From positions 1-40,493 of the forward strand of contig JARIDJ010000060.1 of the NCBI GenBank assembly GCA_029267175.1: a stretch of 40,493 nt of DNA, given 5' to 3'. The notes under the pieces were generated by a model that did not search any database, had not been told where the DNA came from, and worked only from the letters and a program-made list of their open reading frames with translations. The stretch comes from Psychrobacter sp. Lineage in GTDB: Bacteria > Pseudomonadota > Gammaproteobacteria > Pseudomonadales > Moraxellaceae. Positions 1 to 7,311 of the stretch are shown here, piece by piece (position 1 is the first letter of the stretch; the number at the start of each line of letters is the position of its first letter). The translations under genes were made by a program, and so were the position numbers.

Positions 1-114
1 CTGCTTAAGCAATCGGCTAAGGCTAGGCTGCGAGATGCCCGTCATTTTTGCAGCAGCACTAAAGCTTTGTAGTTGAGCAATAGCAATAAAAGCTTTTAGC
101 TGTTTTAAATCCAT
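1..114 (-). CDS. LysR-family transcriptional regulator, N-terminal fragment
   Basis: The gene runs off the left edge, so only the first 38 codons are visible. They begin with ATG (complement of 112-114) and read MDLKQLKAFIAIAQLQSFSA, then a segment ending ISQPSLSRLLKQ. This is the classic N-terminal winged helix-turn-helix of LysR regulators: a first helix on the D-L-x-x-L-x-x-F pattern, then a recognition helix of the S-Q-P-S-L-S-R type. The effector-binding domain lies outside the window, so the target cannot be named. It is transcribed away from the membrane-protein gene at 303, and the 188-bp gap between them probably holds its promoter. LysR genes often regulate a divergent neighbour, but nothing here shows that for this one. 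Confidence 0.9.
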   Translation of the reverse strand, partial: MDLKQLKAFIAIAQLQSFSAAAKMTGISQPSLSRLLKQ

Positions 115-302
115 CAATACCTCTTTGTTAACTGTTTATTTTAGCGAGCAAACGTCCTCATACTCATTTATATGACCGTTCATCCGTTAATAGCAGCGTT
201 CGTCCTGACTTTTGTTGCTTAATATTGAGTGAAGATTATCATACCGTTGTTATAAGCATTTAACAAAATATTAACTGGCATTAGTAGATCTGGTACAAGT
301 TT

Positions 303-962
303 ATGAAAAGCTCAGAGAATCATAATATCGTAGATAAAAGTATAAAACAGCAGCAGCTTGCAAACGAGCTTAAACTCAAAGTAAATCGTCGCAGTTTGAG
401 CGTTTACGAAAAATATGTACAAAAAATTAACTCTAATCTGCTAAACAATGAAAATAGCTTTTCACCGACAACTAGCCAATATCCAATAGATTCTAAAGAT
501 AAGTCAAATGAGACGAGCGCTACTATCAACGTCGATACTCTTAGCTTAGAAAAAAAGCCCTCAAACCGCATCAAGTTAACCAGTATTTTTATCCTTTTAT
601 TGGTAGTAGTTATAGGTTTGATAGTACTCAAAACCAATAGTACCCATACTCAGGCTAAGCCCTTTACTACTACTGATAAGCTGGCCTTTGCAAACGATAA
701 GTCAAATAATATTGTTGCTAATACTGATAACCGTGCTAAGCAGTCATCAACTGCTGTTGCTAGCAGCAAAACACTAGATTCTGAATCTACAACGGCAGCT
801 TTAGCGGTAACAGAAACAATTACAGAAAAAACTCCTATAAACTTGAAGGTAGAGAATAATCGTGATTTTGAGCCTCAGCGCCTAAAAGCTAATGCTACGA
901 TCAGCTACAACGATTTTACTAAAGAAGCAAAAAACACCTTATATCGCGATGACACCTATTAA
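303..962 (+). CDS. Unrecognised single-pass membrane protein, copy 1 of a tandem pair
   Basis: I do not recognise a family for this 219-residue protein. Residues 1-90 are polar and rich in Asn, Ser and Lys. A hydrophobic segment at about 93-109, preceded by Lys/Arg, predicts one membrane helix with the N-terminus inside. Residues 110-195 are a low-complexity Thr/Ser/Ala/Asn linker, probably disordered and extracytoplasmic. The last 22 residues contain SYNDFTKEAKNTLYRDDTY, which closely matches the C-terminus of the next gene. The ATG at 303 has only a weak ribosome-binding site, but no other start is better. The shared tail and architecture suggest the two genes arose by duplication followed by fast divergence of everything except the tail. 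Function unknown. Confidence 0.75.
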   Translation: MKSSENHNIVDKSIKQQQLANELKLKVNRRSLSVYEKYVQKINSNLLNNENSFSPTTSQYPIDSKDKSNETSATINVDTLSLEKKPSNRIKLTSIFILLLVVVIGLIVLKTNSTHTQAKPFTTTDKLAFANDKSNNIVANTDNRAKQSSTAVASSKTLDSESTTAALAVTETITEKTPINLKVENNRDFEPQRLKANATISYNDFTKEAKNTLYRDDTY

Positions 963-1209
963 CTATAAGAGTAACCATGTTTTAAGCCTAACCATCATCA
1001 TAAACGTCATAAACTATTAGCTGAGAGTTGGTATTACCTTAACTAAATACTTCTAATCTTTAATCCTCGTAAGAGGTAGAGCCAAACCATCTAGATGATT
1101 TTAGCTATATAATTATTAGCGCTATGCTGTTGTTTGCCGTATTATTCACTTTATAGTGGTATGGCAACATAATAGTAATCGACTAATATTAGCAATGGCT
1201 TGGCTTATT

Positions 1210-1983
1210 ATGCGTGACTCAGATAACAGTAGTAACGATGTTGGCAATAAAGTTGACAATAAAACTCAAGAGGATAACTACGAGAGCTTAGCACGCCAGC
1301 TGCTAAGTGAGGAAGAGCTGCGTTATTTTTCAGGCGACAAAAAAAGGAGCAGCGTTAAAAAGTCAGTATTTGTTAAGCGCAAGGCTTCCAAAGAGTCGCA
1401 GAAAAACCATCCTGAGCATGACTTGAGCTACACGATAACTAAAACGGTCGCTAGCCCTAAAGACCATCAAAATGAGTCAAAAATATATCACAATAAAACT
1501 AGCGCGGTACTAGCTAGCCAGGGTAGAGGCCTACAGATTCTTATTGCGAGTATTATTCTAGTTTTACTGTTGTTAGTGGCTATAATATTTGCGTTAAAAG
1601 CTACTGATAATCTAGCGACTAAAGATTTATCATCCGCTGATAGCAAGTCTTTGGTAGATCCTGCAACTGATAAACAAAGCCTTTCAGCAAAAGAACCTAT
1701 AGATTCTCACCTGAGCGATAATCAACAGTCAACCAGCGTAGAAGATGACTTCGATAATAGCGTCAGTAGCATAAATGACAATGCTGCATCGAATGCCCCT
1801 GTAGCAAACCGCAAGGATCAAATTGATTCCGCAACTGAGCAGCCCGTAGTGAAGCCAACCTCTGAGCCAAAACCAATAGCCAAAGAACAATCTACGCCGC
1901 AAAGCGATAAGCAAGCGGCGGTCAGTTATGAGGATTTTGCTAAAGAAGCACAAATCACTATATATCGCGATAGCGATTATTAG
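1210..1983 (+). CDS. Unrecognised single-pass membrane protein, copy 2 of a tandem pair
   Basis: With the chosen start the protein has 257 residues. The polar N-terminal part holds an acidic stretch (SLARQLLSEEELRYF) and a basic cluster (KKRSSVKKSVFVKRK). One strong transmembrane helix lies at about 109-130, followed by a low-complexity Ser/Asp/Pro/Glu linker and the tail SYEDFAKEAQITIYRDSDY. The tail matches copy 1 at 13 of 22 positions. The frame is open further upstream, with a GTG at 1156 and an ATG at 1195. None of the three starts has a convincing ribosome-binding site. I chose ATG 1210 because its MRDSDNSS resembles the MKSSEN start of copy 1. Function unknown. Confidence 0.65.
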   Translation: MRDSDNSSNDVGNKVDNKTQEDNYESLARQLLSEEELRYFSGDKKRSSVKKSVFVKRKASKESQKNHPEHDLSYTITKTVASPKDHQNESKIYHNKTSAVLASQGRGLQILIASIILVLLLLVAIIFALKATDNLATKDLSSADSKSLVDPATDKQSLSAKEPIDSHLSDNQQSTSVEDDFDNSVSSINDNAASNAPVANRKDQIDSATEQPVVKPTSEPKPIAKEQSTPQSDKQAAVSYEDFAKEAQITIYRDSDY

Positions 1984-2198
1984 TAGTTTGGAGCCGAGGA
2001 GCCGACATCGTTGCTATAATTAAAGCCACGTATCTACGGTAAGATGAGCAAGCACAATGCATAGTACTGTACTAAATAGACTTCATTTAACATAATATAC
2101 ATTATGCGAAAACAAACCAATGGCTTTTAGAGATTCATATGTGATGATTATTAGTGTCCTAAATTACTAACGCTCAAAGTATCAACGTTTGAGTTAAC

Positions 2199-2714
2199 CT
2201 AAAGACAATTAGTATTCAAAAAATCCTTAAGCGATTGGTTATCGCTCATTATCACATCAGCGACCTGACAAGTATCATCAGCGCACGTCAGCTTATAATA
2301 AATATCACTGCCTTGTGCCAAATGAACCTGCACTAAACCCTCAGCGTTTATAGAGATTTGTTTATCCTGCCCATAATCTGGATCTTGCGAGTCCCACATC
2401 ACATCATGACCGGTACCACAAATCATCTCGTGCTGATCAAAATAACTTTGTTCAAGTATCATGGCTTGTTGCAAGTCTTGGTCGGCGTAGCTCATAAGTG
2501 TTGGAGTTTGCGCATATTGATTAGCAGCATCTTTAGCATACATCTCAGTAATAGTTGTTATCTTAAGGCTATCCCATTTAGAGCTATTTGCTTCAATATT
2601 AGCAGCGGCAGCTGGAGCCATACGCACGGACAAAATAGCTATCATCACAAATACAGCCAACACTATAAAGGCTAAAACCGTCTCAGTAATGATTTGTTTT
2701 GTGGGATATGGCAT
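2199..2714 (-). CDS. Unrecognised membrane-anchored or exported protein
   Basis: No family recognised. The start is the ATG at 2714, with GAGAA upstream. An in-frame TTG at 2741 would add nine residues but is a poorer start. The 171-residue product opens MPYPTKQ and has one hydrophobic helix at about residues 10-30, either an uncleaved anchor or a signal peptide, then a soluble domain of about 135 residues. That domain has a Cys near the middle (MICGTGHD) and three Cys near the C-terminus (LTCADDTC and a penultimate Cys), so disulfides in the periplasm are plausible. It is transcribed alone, convergent with the tandem membrane-protein genes and divergent from the lipoprotein gene at 2899. Confidence 0.65.
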   Translation of the reverse strand: MPYPTKQIITETVLAFIVLAVFVMIAILSVRMAPAAAANIEANSSKWDSLKITTITEMYAKDAANQYAQTPTLMSYADQDLQQAMILEQSYFDQHEMICGTGHDVMWDSQDPDYGQDKQISINAEGLVQVHLAQGSDIYYKLTCADDTCQVADVIMSDNQSLKDFLNTNCL

Positions 2715-2898
2715 GATGTTCTCAACAGTTATAGCTAACAATAATAGTTATATTTGATTAATCACAGAGTCTATATTTTAATGATTATATCTTTTTAATA
2801 GAATATTACAGCATAGTTGCGCGGTTAGTTTGCAGCTTATTGGTAACTTTTTGGCCTCAGTATTGGTCTCCATACTAATTAATGTTAAGGATAGTATT

Positions 2899-3537
2899 AT
2901 GAATAAGAGGTTTATGTACGTAGCTATGATAAGTGGTGTTGCCTTATCATTGACGATGACTGGCTGTCATGCTGTAAAAGATAATAATCAAGCCAGCCTA
3001 AGCCCTACTGTTGCCCATTCTAATGTAAAGACAAGCCAGCAAACACTGACTCAGCAAGCGTTACATATCCAAAAAGCTCTAGCTGAGGGTGATTATGCAG
3101 CGATAACCGATGATATCCACCCTACTCGCGGTGTGCGTTTTTCGATGTATGCTTATATTCAGCCAAAAGCTGATAAAACCTTTAGCCGTGACCAGTTTGC
3201 ACAGTATCTAAGACAATCAAAAATTCGCTTCACTTGGGGCGAAAAAGACGGCACAGGCGATCTGCTAATTACAACCTTGCCTGACTATCTCCGCCATTGG
3301 GTCAATGCTAGCGTGTTCGGTGATAACCCAGCGATAAGCGTCAATAGTAGTCAAGCGGTTGGCAATAGCATCAACAACTTAAATAAAATATATCAAAATT
3401 TAGATTATGTTGAGTTTTATAAAGATGGCAGCGCAGAATATAGCGGTATGGACTGGCGAGCTATGCGCCTAGTATTTGATGAGTATCAGGGCAAACGCTA
3501 TCTTGTCGCTATTATCTCTGATCAATGGACGATTTAG
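2899..3537 (+). CDS. Putative lipoprotein of unknown function
   Basis: The 212-residue product has a lipoprotein signal peptide: MNKRF, a hydrophobic core, then the lipobox MTGC with Cys23 as the lipidated residue. The ATG at 2899 follows TAAGGA at a good distance. An in-frame TTG at 2830 would put extra hydrophobic residues before the signal and is rejected. The mature protein starts with a Ser/Gln-rich spacer, then a soluble domain containing helices, a WGEKDGTGDLL segment and a C-terminal beta-type region ending YLVAIISDQWTI. I do not recognise the domain. With no Asp after the lipidated Cys, outer-membrane sorting is likely, which is an inference. Confidence 0.75.
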   Translation: MNKRFMYVAMISGVALSLTMTGCHAVKDNNQASLSPTVAHSNVKTSQQTLTQQALHIQKALAEGDYAAITDDIHPTRGVRFSMYAYIQPKADKTFSRDQFAQYLRQSKIRFTWGEKDGTGDLLITTLPDYLRHWVNASVFGDNPAISVNSSQAVGNSINNLNKIYQNLDYVEFYKDGSAEYSGMDWRAMRLVFDEYQGKRYLVAIISDQWTI

Positions 3538-3575
3538 ATTATGGCTACAATTTAGCAAAAATTAATAGCTGATAA

Positions 3576-3608
3576 TGGCGGGTTACGCTGCCGCTAACCC
3601 ACCTTACA
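3576..3608. repeat. REP-like palindrome, possible terminator between convergent genes
   Basis: Perfect 6-bp arms GGGTTA (3580-3585) and TAACCC (3595-3600) flank a GC-rich 9-base loop, with TGGC before and ACCTTACAA after. It sits between the convergent lipoprotein and mtfA genes. It lacks a proper T-run on either side, so I do not call it an intrinsic terminator. The GGGTTA-CGC-GC-TAACCC-ACC pattern resembles dispersed REP-type palindromes known from many bacteria. Confidence 0.4.
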
Positions 3609-3659
3609 ACAACTACCCTTTTTGTCTACTAACCACGTATATTCATATTTAGTAATTTA

Positions 3660-4403
3660 CTATAGCGGGGTCTGGCGAAAGAACTTCACCATAATGTCGT
3701 ATATATCTGGATAAGCATCAACTAGCTTTTGCGGCGTCTCAAAAAACACCTCGCTGAGTACCGCCAAAAACTCCGCCGGATTGGTCGCGCCGTAGCGATC
3801 TAGTCCTGATTTGCGGTGCTTTTGAAAGTCCTCAAAATCGCGGCTCATAATCTTGGTCCAGCGCTCAGGATCCATATCGGGTTGTAGCGGCGGGAACCCA
3901 TTGGCTTTGCCGTTGAGCATATCGAGCTTATGCACAAACTCATGAATAACCACATTGTGACCATCACGCTCGCCTGAATGCTTAGCATCTTTCCATGAGA
4001 GTATCACCGGTCCACGCTGCCATGCCTCCCCGCTTCGATGCTGTTGTCCTTCGTGGACAATACCAAATTCATCAACGCTTTTGGTCTCGCTTTTGTACGA
4101 GCCTTGATAAATAATAATTGATGACCAGCCAGCGTACCATTCAAGACTTAAATTTAAGATAGGCAAACAAGCTTGTAAGGCGATAGATTGTCTGATAGCG
4201 TCAGTAATCTCAAAACCTTGTGCACCTGTGATAGATTTGCTGTCCAAAAACAAGGTCGCCAACTCAAATAAGCGTGTCAACTCATCTTTATCCAACCGAT
4301 CTAGTATCACGATACGCTCAGCGGCTCGCTGCCAATCCTCTGTGCTAAACTCGCTATTATCAAGCACTCGCTGCTCGCGCCATTCTCTTATTATATTGAA
4401 CAT
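3660..4403 (-). CDS. mtfA: MtfA-like zinc metallopeptidase (M90 family)
   Basis: The 247-residue product matches the MtfA/M90 family in length and pattern. A gluzincin motif, HEFVHKLDMLNG, sits at residues 154-165 (zinc ligands His154 and His158, catalytic Glu155), and the third ligand is probably a Glu in NPAEFLAVLSEVF, near residues 211-218. In E. coli, MtfA binds the repressor Mlc and has aminopeptidase activity; whether a Mlc partner exists here is unknown. The start is the ATG at 4403, with AAGGAT upstream. A TTG 27 bases further out is rejected. The gene lies just downstream of the symporter gene on the same strand, 54 bases from its stop, so the two may be co-transcribed. Confidence 0.9.
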   Translation of the reverse strand: MFNIIREWREQRVLDNSEFSTEDWQRAAERIVILDRLDKDELTRLFELATLFLDSKSITGAQGFEITDAIRQSIALQACLPILNLSLEWYAGWSSIIIYQGSYKSETKSVDEFGIVHEGQQHRSGEAWQRGPVILSWKDAKHSGERDGHNVVIHEFVHKLDMLNGKANGFPPLQPDMDPERWTKIMSRDFEDFQKHRKSGLDRYGATNPAEFLAVLSEVFFETPQKLVDAYPDIYDIMVKFFRQTPL

Positions 4404-4457
4404 TTTTTTATCCTTAATACTGTTATGCAAACAGCAACGAAAACCACAACCGTTTGG

Positions 4458-6065
4458 CTAGATAGACACGGTTAGTAAGTATAAAGCCCCTAAAGTTGTC
4501 ATAAAGAAGACCATTAATAGCCAACTCACCTTATCAACTTTACCCGGAATCAGATACCAGCCTTCTTGCTTTTCTGGCAAGTTTTGCTCACGATACAGCT
4601 GTTTTTGACCTTTGATAGTATAGCGTGATAACTGACTTTGACGACCATCCAATAGCAAGCTAGCAGCGATAGAGATAGGTACATTAACCAAAAATCCTAT
4701 AGCGCAGTACCAAGGCCAAGCGACTTCGGTCTGCGTAGCGGCTATCCAAACCGCTATGAACCCTGCCGCCACGCCGATTAGCAGTCCTCGCTCGGTCGTA
4801 TGCTGTGAATAAAAACCCAGCAAATACATACTAAGCTTAGCACCCACGAAATAAGAGCCGACTTTGGTGAGTAGCTCCAGCACTGAGCCTTCGCTTTGCG
4901 CAAATAAAATAGCAGGCACAATAATCAAACCTGCCCAAAATACCGTAAACCAGCGTGAAGCTTTTAGGTAATGTTTAGAGGACGCGCCTTTTTTAAAGTA
5001 TTTTTCATAAAAATCAAGCGTAGTCACTGTTGCTAATGAGTTTAGCGCAGAATCCAAACTTGAGAGCGAAGCCGCTAGCACTGCGGCAGTAATAATCCCT
5101 AATAGTCCTGGTAGGCCGGTGTCAGCGGCAAACTGCAATACGATGGTATTGTTATTATCAAAGGCTTGTCCGTTGTAATAGCTATAGAACAGCACGCCTA
5201 ATAATAAGAATAAGAAGTATACGAAGAAGGCGGCAAAGCCCATAAATAAGAACGACTTTTTGGCATCGCCAATATTTTTTGCAGTGAGTGCGCGCTGTAC
5301 CACCATCTGATTGGCACCATAGACGGTCGTATGATAAAGCACCATCGCCACCACCCCTGTCCAAACCGTCGCCTCTACCTTGGTATCTAAAGAAAAATCT
5401 AAGATATTCATTTTGCCCTCCGCTTTTAGCTCAGAGAGCGTTGCCATTAGCGGCTGCGGTAAATCAGTCAGCAGGAAATAAAAGATAATGACGGCGCCTA
5501 TCATCAAAATCACTGACTGAATAACATCCGTCCAAATAACCGCACTGATACCACCCATCAAAGTATAAGCCAGCGCCACAATAGTAATAACTACGATAGC
5601 GATATTGATCTCTATACCAGTAATAAAGCTCAATACTAGTGCGGTAGCATAAAGCACCGCTGCTGAGGATAAGGTCTGGGTCATCATAAAGATAATCGAC
5701 ATCACGCTACGAGCTTTTTTACCAAAGCGGCGCTCTTGATAGTCATAAATCGAGGCAACACCACTGTTATAAAAAAAAGGCAAAAACAGCGTAATTACCA
5801 AAAATATCACTATCGGATAATTGATGTGAATCATCATAACGCCAAGGCCGCTACCATACGACCAAGCAGGGCCGCCCAAAAACGACATAGCGCTCACATA
5901 AGTCGCGAGCACTGAGAACCCTATTGCCCACCAAGGGATGGTTTTACTCCCTAAGTAATAGTCTTCAGCACTGTTGACGTTTTTGCTAAACACCAGGCCC
6001 ATGATCACATTGCCGATAAGATAGACCATCAAAATGGTCCAATTAAGTACGCCAAAGTCTTCCAT
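4458..6065 (-). CDS. Sodium:solute symporter (SSF/SLC5 family)
   Basis: This 535-residue inner-membrane protein has about 13 hydrophobic helices. It opens with a periplasmic N-terminus and helix (VLNWTILMVYLIGNVIMGLV), then the SSF-typical NSAEDYYLGSKTIPWWAIGF and SVLATYVSAMSFLG segments. The loop after helix 4 carries IYDYQERRFGKKAR, the SSF signature region around Y-E-x-L-E-x-R-F. ALAYTLMGGISAVIWTDVIQ is also family-typical. Such proteins co-transport Na+ with a sugar, amino acid or organic acid; I cannot name the substrate. The ATG at 6065 follows AAGAGAA. A perfect 12-bp inverted repeat lies 46-81 bases upstream and could be an operator. Confidence 0.88.
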   Translation of the reverse strand: MEDFGVLNWTILMVYLIGNVIMGLVFSKNVNSAEDYYLGSKTIPWWAIGFSVLATYVSAMSFLGGPAWSYGSGLGVMMIHINYPIVIFLVITLFLPFFYNSGVASIYDYQERRFGKKARSVMSIIFMMTQTLSSAAVLYATALVLSFITGIEINIAIVVITIVALAYTLMGGISAVIWTDVIQSVILMIGAVIIFYFLLTDLPQPLMATLSELKAEGKMNILDFSLDTKVEATVWTGVVAMVLYHTTVYGANQMVVQRALTAKNIGDAKKSFLFMGFAAFFVYFLFLLLGVLFYSYYNGQAFDNNNTIVLQFAADTGLPGLLGIITAAVLAASLSSLDSALNSLATVTTLDFYEKYFKKGASSKHYLKASRWFTVFWAGLIIVPAILFAQSEGSVLELLTKVGSYFVGAKLSMYLLGFYSQHTTERGLLIGVAAGFIAVWIAATQTEVAWPWYCAIGFLVNVPISIAASLLLDGRQSQLSRYTIKGQKQLYREQNLPEKQEGWYLIPGKVDKVSWLLMVFFMTTLGALYLLTVSI

Positions 6066-6110
6066 TGACAGTATTCTCTTATGATATAAACCTTTACTCG
6101 CCGCTTATCC

Positions 6111-6146
6111 TTTAAACGCTTACTCTTAACCAATTAAGCGTTTAAA
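6111..6146. promoter_or_regulatory. Perfect 12-bp inverted repeat upstream of the symporter gene
   Basis: TTTAAACGCTTA (6111-6122) and its exact reverse complement TAAGCGTTTAAA (6135-6146) are separated by 12 bases. The half-site centres are 24 bp apart, close to two helical turns, as expected for a dimeric or tetrameric regulator. No T-run follows on either strand, so a terminator is unlikely. It lies in the 443-bp gap between the symporter and the HAD gene and is nearer the symporter start. I saw nothing else definable in that gap except the GGAAGGT ribosome-binding site before the HAD gene. Confidence 0.5.
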
Positions 6147-6508
6147 TTTAGCAGTCACTGAGCTGAGGTAGTATTGAAGTCAAAAGTAGCCTAATGAAGG
6201 TAAACAATATACCGCTATTATTTAAGGCTATTATGTAATGGCTATCCATCGTTGTATAGTTAATTTTAAACATTGCCTATATAACGAGCTTATTTATATT
6301 AACAGTAGTAATCAATAGCCTATCTTTGATAGCAAAATCATTATAAAAAATGCTCAAAACATCTATAACTCCGAGAATAACCTTTCGCTAAGCAGACTTA
6401 CGTTTCATTACTTGCATACACCTGAGATAGCTTATAAATTAGACTTTTGTAAAGAAGAAAATCAACTACCACTATTCAATAATAATGACTCTATATGGAA
6501 GGTAACAG

Positions 6509-7183
6509 ATGACACCAACTGCTCTATTTATTGGCTCAATCGGCGTGATGGCCGAAACCTCTGATATCCAGCGCCGCGCTTATAACCAAGCACTAAAAGA
6601 AGCGGGACTCGATTGGGAATGGGATAAAGAGACTTATCGCGAATTACTAACAGACTCAGGCGGCGTAAAACGTCTCTCTCGTCTCAACCAAGAAAGAGAG
6701 GCGAATCTGAGCGATGAAGAGATTAAAAAAATTCATGCCCGCAAAACCGAGCTTGCCTGCCAAGAGATTGTTAATAATAAAACAAGCCTGCGTCCCGGCG
6801 TGGCTGAAACCATAGCCAAAGCATTAGAACAAGGGATAAAAGTCGCGCTAGTCACCTCAACTTATCAAGAAAATATCGATGCTATCGCTAAAGCGGCAGG
6901 TGATGATCTGCCATTAGATAAGTTTGCTGCCGTTATGACTCGAGACGATGCTGAAAATAACAAGCCGGCTCCTGATGTTTATCTTGCCGCGCTTAAGCGC
7001 TTGTCAGTCGATAGCAGTGAGGTGATTGCCATCGAAGATAGTCAGCCTTCCTTACACGCTGCCAAACAAGCTGGCATCTATACGGTAGTTACCCCGGGTC
7101 AATTTACCAATCAGCAAGATTTTAGCGAAGCGGATCAAAAACTATCATCTTTAGAAGGGTTTGAGCTCAATATTCCTGAGTAA
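6509..7183 (+). CDS. CbbY-like HAD-fold protein with degenerate catalytic motif I
   Basis: The 224-residue product follows the HAD subfamily IA pattern of CbbY/phosphoglycolate phosphatase-like proteins throughout. The cap region contains RAYNQALKEAGLDWEWDKE. Motif II is VALVTSTY (Thr116/Ser117). Motif III Lys152 is in NNKPAPDVYLAALKRL, and motif IV is IAIEDSQPSLHAAKQAG (Glu176, Asp177). Motif I is broken. Where active members read F-D-x-D-G-T, this protein reads ALFIGSIGVMAET, so the nucleophile Asp (position 9) is Gly and the acid/base Asp (position 11) is Ile. The frame is intact and has a strong GGAAGGT site, so this is not a decaying gene. It is probably a non-phosphatase acting as a binding or regulatory partner, perhaps of the ATP-grasp protein encoded next. 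Confidence 0.85.
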   Translation: MTPTALFIGSIGVMAETSDIQRRAYNQALKEAGLDWEWDKETYRELLTDSGGVKRLSRLNQEREANLSDEEIKKIHARKTELACQEIVNNKTSLRPGVAETIAKALEQGIKVALVTSTYQENIDAIAKAAGDDLPLDKFAAVMTRDDAENNKPAPDVYLAALKRLSVDSSEVIAIEDSQPSLHAAKQAGIYTVVTPGQFTNQQDFSEADQKLSSLEGFELNIPE

Positions 7184-7311
7184 TACCCGGTGTTGTTTCT
7201 CACACAAAAATAACCGCTACCTACTAGCCAGTGAATACAAAAGTGTTCGCTGGCTAACTGTTTGTAGTTAGCAGATCGTTTTGAATGATAATCATAAAAG
7301 AGAAAATCCTT

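Noticed and set aside
6509..7183. Possibility that the HAD gene is a pseudogene
   Set aside because: The frame is full length, has a strong ribosome-binding site and intact motifs II-IV; only motif I differs, which points to functional change.
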